A stretch of DNA of 64,000 bases from assembly GCF_965363235.1 (NCBI RefSeq), contig NC_134846.1, positions 62,609,121-62,673,120 on the forward strand. The letters run 5' to 3'. The position numbers and the translations under genes were made by a program. Below the pieces are notes generated by a model that did not search any database, had not been told where the DNA came from, and saw only the letters and a program-made list of their open reading frames with translations. Positions 46,753 through 58,655 of the stretch are shown here, piece after piece (the first letter of the stretch is position 1; the number at the start of each line of letters is the position of its first letter). The DNA is from Mytilus galloprovincialis (Eukaryota; Mollusca; Bivalvia; Mytilida; Mytilidae).

Positions 46753-48654
46753 AAAAAGAAATTTACTTACATATATGTTATGTCTGAAACCCATCTACAT
46801 TAGGTAATAAATCCTAATTACATGGTATATACATGCATAGTCTGTATTTTTCCTTTTCAAATACTAGTATTTACTTTCCCTTTATGTAGCTATAACCATA
46901 CACTGAGACTATAGATTAAACAAATCTCATTTGTATCAACAACTTTTATTCCTTTAATTTATTTATGTACACAATCTAATACGGTATGTACCTTTAATTA
47001 TAAACGACAATGCTGAACATTTCAGTTTGGGAAAAATCCCGACAGGTCGCTCAGGAATATTAAGAATCTATAAATCTGATCTACAGATTGGGATCCAAAA
47101 GAAAACGAATGTTGCTAGAAACAGATCTAGAATCAAAATTAAAGTACATATTTGTCCACTTCAGCACTTATATTATAGTATTATATTCCAATTCTATCTT
47201 TATTTTTTTATATTTAGATCATTTTGCATCATATTAGACATATTGTATTATATGTCTTAGGCATCATATGTAACCGAAACCTACCGAGAATAACTCAAAA
47301 GACGTTTTTTTTTGGTCATTTTTAAACACAAGCCCAATTTAGCAGTATGATATTGTTTTGTCCTGCGTCATACGTTCGCAGGATGTAGAAAAGAAATGAT
47401 AATGTCGGATACAGAAAAAGCTGAAAATTAACAAAGCTGACGTATTTTCTGCAGTATTAAATAAAACATACGTTTTTTTAAATGTCTGTTTATATGGTTA
47501 TAGCTGTCATCAGAGGTTTTTGATTGAAATTGCTTTCTGTGTTCCTCAAGATCAATATAGGCTAATTGTACCATAGATATTCCTTGATGCATTTTTTTTT
47601 TATCTCGTGGACATGACGAATTAGTTTGAGTAGATATATATATCGACCGAACTGTAAGATTTTTTCAAATCATTGTCTCTAGTACTAGTATAAAAGAAGT
47701 TGCATTTCCTTGATATATGAAAATTTAAAGTTGGAAAAATAAGTTGTGTAAAAGTTTTACGTTATAAACTTGTCTTACTTTTACAAAATGTTTTGTGAGT
47801 TTCAAATTCCTACGAGAACAAAAAAAATAATAATTTGTTTCTAAATGACTTGAATTCATGTTCGCCTCAGGGACAAAATACACATATTTCTATTTGGTAG
47901 ACTAACATTAATGCTGTTGAAAGAGTGCAGTTATTTTTAATTTGCATGAAAAAAAATCTACATATTTAACACAACCTATTAACTATTCAGACTATTCAAA
48001 ATATTGTACCTCGGTTCCGCGTTCACAATTGGCATGTTCCAATAGAAAATATTGATCAAGAAAATAAAAAGAATAAGGAAATAAAAACTTACATCATTCA
48101 TATATTTCGTAATGCTATCATACATCCCCATCTCTAGATAATACACCATTTACTGAATATCGTCCAAAACATTCTCATCATAATATCTAAACCGAACAAT
48201 GTCAAAATTATGTTGGTTTATCACATAAAGAATTTTGTCAAAGCTCTTAAACATAAATGAAAGATTTTTTACTGAACGGGGAATAAAAAATTGTCAAAAA
48301 AAATATTATCAAATGATCTGCAGTTTATTTGAACCTATTGAAAACTTTTCAATACTGAATAAGACATTGAATCAAGACTGACTAGTGTTTAGTTACAACA
48401 GAGCAATTCTTAAAGTATATAAGACAATATTTATTGTGATATTATTTAAACACACAGGAATTTAACTGTCGCTTGAAGGCTGAATGCAACATGTGTGGTT
48501 TTAAAGCAGCGACAAGGGATTAAAACTTTAATAATCACATTTAAAAATCAGTAAAAAATCAATCGTTCAATATTTTCAAATCTTATGTATCCATCTTTTT
48601 ACTAGTTAATTGTAGTTATGATAAATAATTAAATCAGGTAGTAAGCAGATATTT
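46753..48654. other. Noncoding, nothing recognised
   Basis: A 77-codon plus-strand frame at 47027 begins beside a possible acceptor but resembles no family. Nothing else is supported. Confidence 0.3.
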
Positions 48655-48740
48655 GATATATATATATTATTCATACGTTTGATATATATATACATTATAT
48701 ATATATATATATATTATAAATCATATATATATATATTCAT
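48655..48740. repeat. (TA)n microsatellite
   Basis: Interrupted AT dinucleotide tracts; a 28-base A run follows at about 48855. Confidence 0.85.
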
Positions 48741-48904
48741 ACATTTAAAAAAACCCATAACAATGATAAAAGAACATTGGCCAAGAAAAGTTCAAAAGAC
48801 CACATTTGACTTACGGAAATCTGAGTCCTCCAAGCCGATAGACCGGCATCAACAAAAAAAAAAAAAAAAAAAAAAAAAAATACCAGGACAAACTAGACTG
48901 ACGT

Positions 48905-49700
48905 TACAGCTTCAAAAGAGGGGCGAAAGATACCAGAGGGACAGCCAAACTCATATATTGAATATAGATTGACAACGCCGTGGCTTAATATGAAAAAGAC
49001 CAACAGACAAATAAAAGTACTGTTATGATATTGTAATTATGTTATATAAATGATATTGCAATTATTGTATTTACTTATGTTGGCCTGATTTGTGTTGTGT
49101 GGCCTAATAGTTGTTTACAAAATAATCTTAGAAGTGTGCAGTTTAGAAATCACTGGAACAATTACAGAATGATTGGAACTTTCCAGAATGATCCTAAAAA
49201 AGATGCATTATATAAACTTCTACATTTTACTGGAAACTTCTGTTGTAACTTTCTAGGATGTTCCATTATAGACTGTTCTAGAATCTTCCATGACAACTAT
49301 ATATATACAGACACTAAAATTAAACTCTCACTCTTGGACTTAGACTTAGACATCGATAGACATTAATATTCATAGCATTTGGATTTACACTTTTATTCTA
49401 CAAACAACATCATACTGGATTGTGACCGTAATATTCAGATTGGATTCAGAAAGATATCCGGATACAGATAAAGATAAAAGATTGGACTCATATTTTGACA
49501 GTTAAGTTGACAGTAATATTTGTGTAATACTTCTTGTAAACTTTTGTATAATAAATATTGTTAATTTTTAGTATTGATTTGTGTCTTTTGTTGGCTACAA
49601 TTTAAAGGTAATTTCTGGCCGTAACAGTACACATGTCACAACATTGAAAACTAAAGACTAAGTAACACGAACCCTACCAAAAACTGGGGGCTCTGGATGG
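48905..49700 (-). repeat. PLE-C 3'-tail fragment, split by a solo LTR
   Basis: Tail text of the Penelope-like family ('gggcgaaagataccagaggg', 'gacaacgccgtggctta') stops at 49020 and resumes at 49627 ('cacgaaccctaccaaaaact'). The gap is exactly the 606-bp LTR plus a duplicated GTAC. Confidence 0.65.
49021..49626 (+). mobile_element. Solo LTR, 606 bp
   Basis: It begins TGTTA and ends TAACA, with 4-bp direct repeats GTAC on both sides (49017-49020 and 49627-49630). A TATA-like 'ttatataaac' at about 49208 and AATAAA at 49550 set the plus orientation. The inner part of the element is gone, as expected after LTR-LTR recombination. The 4-bp duplication fits Ty3/gypsy or BEL/Pao; these cannot be told apart here. 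It looks whole and fairly young, because both ends and the duplication are intact. Confidence 0.75.
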
Positions 49701-49749
49701 GTGGGTGGGGTAACAATTTGTTCGTAGACACAACCCTTCTCTCTTTGCT

Positions 49750-49930
49750 AATTTAGACAAAATAAAGGCAACAGTATAAACCGCTGTTCAAAGTCATAAA
49801 TCGATTGAGAGGAAACAAATCCGGGACACGAACTAAAATTGAGGGAAAAACATTAACTAAGAGGTAAAAAACGAAACAACAGAACCACTAATGTGCAACA
49901 AAAACATACCAGTATTTGAAAGAGACATGT
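49750..49930 (-). repeat. Family S fragment
   Basis: 'aaataaaggcaacagtataa' and 'gaaacaacagaaccactaat' match the other family S copies. Confidence 0.55.
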
Positions 49931-50194
49931 GAGCATTTAAAGTTATCAAACCATCGTCAAAACATCCCATTGGCAATATTTTTATATGAGAACTTATATT
50001 TCAATGAGCTATATAAGATGTTCGAAACATTTCAGAATATCCGTGTGGTTGTGTTGGTTACTTCCGTTTAATGTACGTTCTAGAAATATTGTTTAATTGT
50101 ATGTTTATAAATCATCAAACTGATAGCAAGGTTGTTCGGTGGTTTTGAAAGAAATTGCTTTCTCTGCTCCTCTGAATCAATATAGAGACCTTGA

Positions 50195-50345
50195 ATATAA
50201 AAAAGAAGATGTGGTATGATTTCCAATGAGACAACTCTCCACAAGAGACAAAAAGACAACGAAATTAACAATTATAGGTCCCCATACGGCATAGTCAGTT
50301 TTAAAAGGCATCGAAATGACAATGTAAAACAATTCAAATGAGAAA
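50195..50345 (-). repeat. Family R tail fragment
   Basis: 'aaaagaagatgtggtatgat' opens it and 'cggcatagtcagttttaaaa' follows. A 48-bp PLE-C tail scrap lies at 50658-50705. Confidence 0.6.
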
Positions 50346-50743
50346 ACTAACGGCCTTATTTTAAAAGTACAAAAAATAGAACGGAAAACAAAAAAAATCT
50401 TTGATTTTTTTCTCAATAGGCTAATTCGATTAGCGTTAGAATAGGTATTGTCCTAATTGAATAATGCTTTAAATCATTGTTTTCAGTACTAGTTCAGAAG
50501 ATTTTACATTTTCAGGATATCTTGTTAATCTTTGCTGCTGTTGACAAATCTATAATAATAATTATAAAAACAGCATGTTTTACTTCTCGATTTGTTATTT
50601 GATTGGAATATTTTCCTTATAATTTAGTCTTTTAATAACAATAATATACAATCGTACTAAAAGAGGGACGAAAGATACCAATGGGACAGTCAAACTCAAA
50701 ATGTATGCTATCGTATTAAGTTTAATTTGCTTAAAAATATATA

Positions 50744-51013
50744 ATGAATTTGCAAAAAGTGATTGATTGTCCCAACTGCATAATGCCTGAAATCTTTGTC
50801 TTTAGCAGAAGTTCAGAAGATGTTGAAATTTTGGATATTATTTACGAAGGACGAAGGCAGAATACCACATACGCCAAGCGAGACATGAGCTCACACGGCC
50901 TTCAAGTGCAAAATGAGCTTAACTTTTCAACTACACCTTTTGCTCGTTCAAATTACCAGTTTTTAAGTTTCAGGAAACGTACAAATATAAGCTCGCGTTT
51001 TTATAATCAATAA
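50744..51013 (+). CDS. Doubtful 89-codon open frame
   Basis: The frame (MNLQKVIDCPNCIMPEIFVF...) has a less AT-biased composition than nearby chance frames and includes a mixed polar region (SEDVEILDIIYEGRRQNTTY). No splice context, homology or domain supports it. It may be a fragment of a gene, a repeat or chance. Confidence 0.2.
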   Translation: MNLQKVIDCPNCIMPEIFVFSRSSEDVEILDIIYEGRRQNTTYAKRDMSSHGLQVQNELNFSTTPFARSNYQFLSFRKRTNISSRFYNQ

Positions 51014-51309
51014 AAAACAGTTACAAAACTTACCTAATACAAAACTGGTACGTTTTCTGTTCCAGTTTAAAAGGCTCTTAGCAAATATGTCTATATTTAC
51101 GAAAACATAGTTGTGAGCCATTGTAAACGTAATCATTAATCAGTAAAAGTTTACACATACGTGTTTGATTGAATACTCAAATATGTATCACAAACAGATT
51201 AGTTTATAGTAAATAACAATTATGTATTATAAATATCAAAATCTACAATACAGGCGTTGTTACGACGAATTTGCTAATATATACATAAACTCGACTAAAT
51301 TTAGTATAT

Positions 51310-51353
51310 ACGCCAGACGCGCGTTTCGTCTACAAAAGACTCATCAGTGACAC
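51310..51353 (-). ncRNA. Intact hammerhead ribozyme motif
   Basis: Minus strand: stem I GUGUCA/UGGCGU (six pairs, three of them wobble), CUGAUGA, GUC/GAC stem II with a 7-nt loop, GAAAC-GCGCGUC, cleavage expected after the C at 51316. All core bases are present. Little unit sequence flanks it. Confidence 0.78.
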
Positions 51354-51844
51354 TCGAAAAGCCTATTCCAGTACATAAGGTTTACAGTCGAAGACATTTG
51401 GTTGATCAATACGATGTGTCGGTGTCACAACTAACTAGCGACAGGTTTACGGAGTATTAGATCTTCAGATACTAGCATAGTCGTATTGATTTGTAATTTT
51501 ACCGAATACGTAATTTTACATGGTGTGCATGCATAGCAGGATTTGCAAACACTTCCTTTTGGTGCAGTCTAGATCTGCAACTTACAGTAAAAATTTGCAT
51601 ACTAATATATATATATCTATTTCTGTTTTTTTACATTAGTTTGTCTTTTTCTATACTATAAAAGAAGTTTGAATATCGGTAACTACGATCGCATTAATTC
51701 ATTAAACGAGATCTTTGACATGGCAAATACATTTTTATGAAAAAAACGAGTTTAAATAAAACCAAAAGAACATTCACAAATCAAAAATTGGCCCATATAC
51801 AATTAACCGTATTGAGATGCGTATCCTGTAGTATTAATAAACAT

Positions 51845-52147
51845 TGTCTAGAAGTATTGGGGAGTGTTGAGATCTCAAAAACATGTTAGCACCGCTGCAT
51901 TTTTGCGCCTGCCCCAAGTCTTGTATAATTTTTAATTTTAGTTTCTTTAATATATTTCGGAGTTCAGTATGACGTCTATTATCACTGAAATAATACAGAT
52001 TTTTGTTTAGGGGCTAGCTGAAGCACGCCTCCGGGTGCGGGATTTTCTCGATGTATTGAAAACTCATTGGTAGCATTCGGCTGTTTTCTTTTCTTTGGTT
52101 GGGTCGTTGTCTCTTTGACACATTCCCCATTTCCATTCTCAATTTTA
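51845..52147 (+). mobile_element. PLE-B 3'-tail fragment
   Basis: It matches the tail at 39770-40105 ('ggggagtgttgagatctcaa', 'cctccgggtgcgggattttc', 'cattccccatttccattctc'). A 5'-truncated retroelement end. Confidence 0.7.
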
Positions 52148-52429
52148 TGAACACCAATCAGGTCGTTTGCAGTGCTATGATGAGAGGTAAAATACACAGC
52201 ATATTTTGTTAGATTTTGCAACTTCTCACCGATGATTTGTACAGCCGATACGCTAATATTTGTTTTCCCGATTGCTATTGACCAAATATTGTATAAAGAC
52301 TTTTATCTTCGTTTCAAATTGTCATTGGAATGCCTAGATTTTGCCACCGTTTACAGCAGATTTTGATACCTGTCATATATGTTGCTCATGCTTTACCTAT
52401 TGCTGATAATAGAGTGTAAGTTTCCACTT

Positions 52430-52690
52430 TATAGAAAAAATAAGGGAACCATTAGTATACCGCTGCTCAAAAGTCAGAAATCGATTGAGAGAAAACAAAT
52501 CCTGGTAACAAGTTAAAACAGAGGAAACACATCAACTATAAGAGGATAACAACGAAACAATAGAACATTGAAGTGCAACAAAAACAAACGACAATGCAAC
52601 ATACATAGAAACAAACTATTAGATAACAACTGTCATAATTCTTAATTGGTACAGGACATTTTAAGGAAAAAATGATGGGTTGACTGGTTT
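52430..52690 (-). repeat. Family S fragment
   Basis: 'aagggaaccattagtatacc' and 'gaaacaatagaacattgaag', as in the other family S copies; 52691-53160 holds nothing I recognise. Confidence 0.5.
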
Positions 52691-53160
52691 TGTAGAATAG
52701 AATTGACAAAAAAAATGAATTTTTTGCTTGGTTGTTTGCTAAGGTCTAAATTAGGCAATTATTAAGAAACTAAGGTGTCCACTCGCTTAGACAGGCAAAG
52801 TAAACATAAGATTCATTTGGCTATGCTTAATTCTTTAAAGTAATACAGCTCTTTAACAATCCATATATTTATCGCATTTATACACCTTTCCTTTCAAACT
52901 TTTGGGTTGGGCCGTTCTTGTAGGTAAATCCGGAAAAGGATTAAATAGTTATTTTTAATAACGTTGACTTTCATTATTGCTCAGCAGTGGTGTAAATTTA
53001 AACATTTGTACAAACAGTTCTTTTCCTGACTTATATTTTCTTCAATCTAGCAACTATTCAGCTTTTCATGAATTAAGATCTTTTCATATAAAACAAACTC
53101 CATCTTATCGAAACAAGAATTAGAAAATATTGTAAACGAATTAAGGGGAGGTCAAATAAC

Positions 53161-55131
53161 ACCAAAAACCAGGTGCTCCGCAGGGCGCAGCTTTATACGA
53201 CAGCAGAGGTCGATCCCTGAACAGTTGGGGCAGGTATTGACAAAACATTTAAGCGTGATACAGCTCTGAATTTGGATTGTGATCAAATTTTTGACATTAT
53301 ATGGTTTTTTTTTACACAAAACAAATGTCAAGATTTTACAAATCAATTAAAGATTTCTTCTTCAAACTTATTTAAATCTAAAATTAAATAGTTGACACAG
53401 CATAGGTTTCTGACACAGAATGAATGTGGTCTAATGAACTTAAAATTGTTTTTGCCTTTGAGCAATTCACTATGCTGTTGAATATTAATCCTGTCAAAAA
53501 AATGTTTGAAGAAATTTTTTTTTTTATTTATGAAATCTGAAATGAGAACAAGTATGGACACAACTTTTAAGCTAAAAATATTTTAGATAAGATAAGGAAA
53601 AAAAACTTCATCAGCAACATTTTATTTTGGCAAATTTCCAATGAAGTTATTTACATAAGTTATTGGCAAATAAAAATAGAAAATGACATCATAGTCATGT
53701 CTGGCAAATGTCCAACATACATTATCTAAAAACATTTTAGATAAGATAAGGAAAAAAAAGCTTCATCAGCAACATTTTATATTGGCAAATGTCCAATGAA
53801 GTTATTTACATAAAGTTATCTGCAAATAAAAATAGAAAATGACATCATAGTCATGTCTGGCAAATTTCCAACATATATTATCAACTACTATTCTATACAA
53901 AGAAAGATAACTCCAATTGAAAATTAATTGCTATTATACAATATTGTGCAATTAGATATTTCTTGCTATTGTGCAATACTGTGCAATTGAAAATTTCTTG
54001 CTATTGCACAATACTTTATATGGAATCCTGATTTTGACCAACTTGAAAACTGGGCCCATAATCAAAAATCAAAGTACATGTTTAGATAAAGCATATCAAA
54101 TAAGCATATCAAATTTTTGTTAAAATCAAACTTAGTTTAATTTTGGACCCTTTGGACCTTAATGTAGACCAATTTGAAAACTGGACCAAAAATTAAGAAT
54201 CTACATACACAGTTAGATTTGGCATATCAAAGAACCCATTTATTCAATTTTTGATGAAATCAAACAAAGTTTAATTTTGGACCCCCATTTGGACCAACTT
54301 GAAAACTAGGCCAATGATTAAAAATCTAAGTACATTTTTAAATTCAGCATATCAAAGAACCGCAAGGATTCAATTTTTGTTAAAATCAAACTAAGTTTAA
54401 TTTTGGACCCTTTGGACCTTAATGTAGACCAATTTGAAAACGGGACCAAAAATTAAGAATCTACATACATAGTTAGATTCGGCATATCAAAGAACCCCAA
54501 TTATTCAATTTTTGATGAAATCACACAAAGTTCAATTTTGGACCCTTTGGGCCCCTTTTTCCCAAACTGTTGGGACCAAAACTCCCAAACTCAAACCCAA
54601 CCTTCCTTTTATGGTCATAAACCTTGTGTTTAAATTTCATAGATTTCTATTTACTTATACTAAAGTTATTGTGCGAAAACAAAGAATAATGCTTATTTGG
54701 GCCCTTTTTTGGCCCTTAATTCCTAAACTGTTGGAACCAAAACTCCCAAAATCAATCCCAACCGTCCTTTTGTGGTCATAAACCTTGTGTCAAAATTTCA
54801 TAGATTTCTATTCACTTAAACTAAAGTTATAGTGCGAAAACCAAGAAAATGCTTATTTGGGCCCTTTTTGGCCCCTATTTCCTAAAATGTTGGGACTAAA
54901 ATTCCTAAAATTAACCCCAACCTTCCTTTTGTGGTCATAAACCTTGTATTAAAATTTCATTGATTTCTATTCACTTTTACTAAAGTTAGAGTGCGAAAAC
55001 TAAAAGTATTCGGACGACGACGACGACGACGACGACGCAAGATGACGCAAGACGACGCAGGACGACGACGACGACGCCAACGTGATAGCAATATACGACC
55101 AAAAAATTAAAATTTTTGCGGTCGTATAAAA
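53161..55131 (+). mobile_element. Hairpin-ended element family B, copy B2 (Helentron/DINE-1-like)
   Basis: The left end 'ccaggtgctccgcagggcgc' includes the CGAC...GTCG subterminal hairpin region. The interior has a 154-bp tandem pair (53575-53885), then about four ~180-bp units ('ggaccaatttgaaaac' type), then three ~150-bp units ('ccaaaactcccaaaatcaat' type), then a (GAC)n tract and the right-end hairpin 'atacgacc ... ggtcgtat' near 55095-55127. No coding capacity. The architecture parallels family A. Confidence 0.65.
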
Positions 55132-55480
55132 AGGAATATGGAATATGCATAATGAAATTTATTTCTGCATCATTTTATCTCTAAATAAAATTGCTGCAAA
55201 TTGGTAATTAATCCTGTTATGTTCAAGACGTTGACAAACTTGGTAGAAAAAAAGTAAGGCAGTAAATCGAAGTAAATTCCATGCAGATTTCTTGACCCTC
55301 TCATTTTGGCAACAAATTGAGTTGGCAACAACAACTTCTCATTTAAATGCATCATAAACTATTAAAATATAAAATGACATACAATCATGGTTAAAATTAA
55401 TATTAATTAACAGTAACTTCTAACAATAAATTTACTTCTACACATCTCAAGACAATCATTTCTTAATACATAGTTTTCAA

Positions 55481-56092
55481 GCAGTGTAAGGGAGTTCCTT
55501 ATTTTTTAAACTGTTGGCACCATAACCCTCAAAATTAAACCTTCTTCTTGTGGTATTAAACATTGTGTATTATTTAAGAGCAATTGAAATACTTAAGGTG
55601 GTACCTAACACTACAGGGAGATAACTCTGTAAATTCAGAAGAACGTTTTAAATATTAAGCTCCTCAATGATCAAAATTAGTGTTTGCCAAACTGCTACAT
55701 AACCAGTGTAATTTTTCTGATAAAATTGATAGTTCAATTTTTTGAATTTTTTATATTTTTGTCAAAGGGTCAAAGTTAACGATTTGTCAAAAATTTTAAG
55801 AAAATTAAACTAGCCAAATTAGTTTTAGAGAAGGTGTTTGGTACCACCTTAAACACAATTATTATCCTGAAAGTAGGAAATTGCTTGTTTTGGCCCCTAA
55901 TTCTTAAACGGTTGGGACCAGTATACCCAAAAATCAATCACAGCCTTTCTTTTGTGGTATTGAACCTCCTTATTGAATTTAATTGACGTAAACTCAAGTT
56001 ATTGGCCGGAAACCAAATTTGTCTTCGGACGACGACGACGACATCATACCATTATACGACGCAAAATTATTGCTTTTGAGGTCGTATAAAAA
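55481..56092 (+). mobile_element. Hairpin-ended element family B, partial copy B3
   Basis: It begins 'caagcagtgtaagggagt', as in the inverted pair within B1, and ends with a (GAC)n tract and 'gaggtcgtataaaa'. It holds one or two internal units; the middle (55600-55850) includes a separate 'aaggtggtacctaacactac' / 'ggtgtttggtaccaccttaa' inverted pair, itself a likely insertion. Confidence 0.6.
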
Positions 56093-56384
56093 GCAGACCT
56101 TGCTATAAGTGATCTTTCAAAAGCGTCTGATAGATGGTGAATGAAAATCTTTTTTTACAAGCTCGGACAAACTGGATTACAGACAATACATACCTGCGGT
56201 TCCATAGTAAAACCGTTCTTAGTGGCCAATAAGTCACAAGTCGAAGGCTAACAAAAAACATCTATCTTTAGTAAAATAAAAATCCCTAAAAAGTCCATAA
56301 AACGCTTTATAGAAAACGAAAACATGAGTTCCAAGTCCACTTACAGCAACCTTAATGTTGCCAAAGACAAGACAAATATCCGGT

Positions 56385-57650
56385 GATAAAAGAGGGACGA
56401 AAGATACCAAAGGGACAGTCAAACTCATAAATCTAAAACAAACTGACAACGCCATGGCTAAATAAAGGCAACAGTAGTATACCGTGGTTCAAAACTCATA
56501 AATCCATGGACAAAAAACAAAATCGGGGTAACAAACTAAAACCGAGGGAAACGCATTAAATATAATATAAAATGAAAAAGACAAACAAACAACAGCACAC
56601 ATGACATAACATAGAAAACTAAAGAATAAACAAGACGAACCCCAACAAAAACCTAGGGGTGATCTCAGGTGCTCCGGAAGGGTAAACAGATCCTGCTCCA
56701 CATGTGACACCCGTCGTGTTGCTTATGTGATAACAAATCCGGTAAATAGTCTAATTCGGTAGGTCACATTCATGAAAGGAAAGGGGATTGTAGTTACGAC
56801 GTAAGGAACATATCCGATATCATTTGTGAAACGGTTATTCCATTACGGTCAACCAACTCGTGATGGCGTCCGTAAAATTTACGAAGGGATGATTTCAACT
56901 TCACCATTTGGAACTCTTGGTTTAATAGCTTCCTCACGAACAGCAACCCTCTATCAAGAAAATCATGATAGAAAATGCAAGCACGGGAATATCGTATCAA
57001 TTGGGAGATATATACCCCGTATGCAGGTGTTGCTGGAATGTTGATACTTAGAAATGGAAAGTTCACAGTTTTGTTTTCAACCGACCCTCATTGTCAATTT
57101 CTAGATGTAAGTCAAGATATGAGGTCGACTTAACTGTATCTGTAGTATCCTTTATCTCTAGCTCGATTGGATAGATGCGTTTCTCATAGTCATCCAATTT
57201 AGAATTATTTAGTGAAAGAACACCATCTATATAGCGGAAGGTAGAGTTAGGGATATTGCTAACTTCTTATCTTTCTTCCTAAGAAGTTCCTGCATGAAGT
57301 CAGCCTCATAATAATAAAGAAACAAGTCGGCAAGTAGAGGGGCACAGTTTGTTCCCATTGGAATGCCGACAGTCTGTTGAAAAACACGTCCTCCAAACGT
57401 AACAAATATGTTGTCAATCAAGAAATCAAGCATCTTGATAATATCAGTTTCAGAGAATTTTTTGTTTGAATCAGAATGCTCCTTTACAAAGAAGAATTTA
57501 TCCCTCCCTAAGACAAGATAAGTTGCATGGAGTAATACAACAAAGGAGTTAGAGTAGATGAGTTTGGAAATTCATGATCCATGCTCGTCTGTGACATTTC
57601 TGTAAGGTTTGATTGTGTCAGCCAGAATTTACTATGAACGCTTTTTCATT
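56385..57650 (-). mobile_element. Penelope-like RT fossil with 3' tail (PLE-C), reverse copy, broken
   Basis: On the minus strand: MLDFLIDNIFVTFGGRVFQQ and VGIPMGTNCAPLLADLFLYY (57433-57227), then AYGVYISQLIRYSRACIF and LRKFYGRHHELVDRNGIT (57066-56794), then the 3' tail to 56385. A family S fragment (56458-56575) is inserted in the tail. Several breaks; 5' end missing. Confidence 0.7.
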
Positions 57651-57744
57651 ATTTCATTTTTTTTCTCTATCAATCGAAGCAACCATCTATCAATGACATC
57701 CATATGGGAAAACAGTCTAGTATTAACAAGGAAACATAAACTAT

Positions 57745-57868
57745 AAAATTGAGAAAGGAAATGGTGAATATGTCAAAGCGACAACCACCCGACCATAGAG
57801 CAAACAACAGCCGAAGGCAACCAATGGGTCTTCAATGTAGCGAGAATTCCCGCACCCGTAGGTGTCAT
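57745..57868 (-). repeat. PLE-B 3'-tail fragment
   Basis: 'aaaattgagaaaggaaatgg' and 'gcgagaattcccgcacccgt' match, in reverse, the end of PLE-B. Confidence 0.65.
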
Positions 57869-58510
57869 GTATGCAATATTGCACTCTTTTGTTCATCCAG
57901 GTAACAATTGAAAAGGCTCAGTACCTAAGTAATTGTCAATTCATTAAGACAATTTATTGCAAGATTTTGTTTAGAGACTGCTTGATAATAGTCAGAATCA
58001 ATGTGCGGAATTTTGTTTTGAATGTACTTATTAAATCTCCTTTGATTTGCCTTGATTTGCCTTGATCGGCAGATTTCATTAGTACGTCAGTCTTTGTGTC
58101 ATGATTGTATTTTCCCTTAAACAATTCGTTCTAATCTCGATTCAAATGTATACATAACATTGAAAGGGTTTCTATGACATATACAATCAGCAAGAAGATT
58201 AATTGTGAAACTAAACGGATTATATCGCAAAGCAACTTGCTAAAATGTTTAGGCGGTAAACTTCCTTAAGCTGCTACTCACCTTGAATTATTTGTTCAGA
58301 AGAAAATAATTACAGTAAATATGACATTGATGTTATTCATCATAAAAATTAATTGGAGAGTATTCTTTACATCTCCGAATCAATAACATCTACAATGAGA
58401 ACGAACAGGTAAAATATTAATAATTTAAATTTACAAATTACATATTTGATGCAAGAAATAATTAATAAAATTAGGCTAATCAGAAGCAATGAAATCGTTT
58501 CAAACCAGAA

Positions 58511-58655
58511 AATAAAATTGAGAATGGAAACGGGGACTGTGTCAACGAGACAACAACTCGACCAAAGAGCAGAAAACATCACAAAACCTCAAATGGGTCT
58601 TCAACACAGCGAGAAAATTCTGCAAAAAGGTGGGCTCCACCTAACCCCTAAATAA
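58511..58655 (-). repeat. PLE-B 3'-tail fragment
   Basis: 'aaaattgagaatggaaacgg' and 'aaatgggtcttcaacacagc'; the same tail as above, separately inserted. Confidence 0.65.

Noticed and set aside
48679-48972. 97-codon plus-strand frame
   Set aside because: It is built from a (TA)n tract, a poly-A run and a Penelope-like tail.
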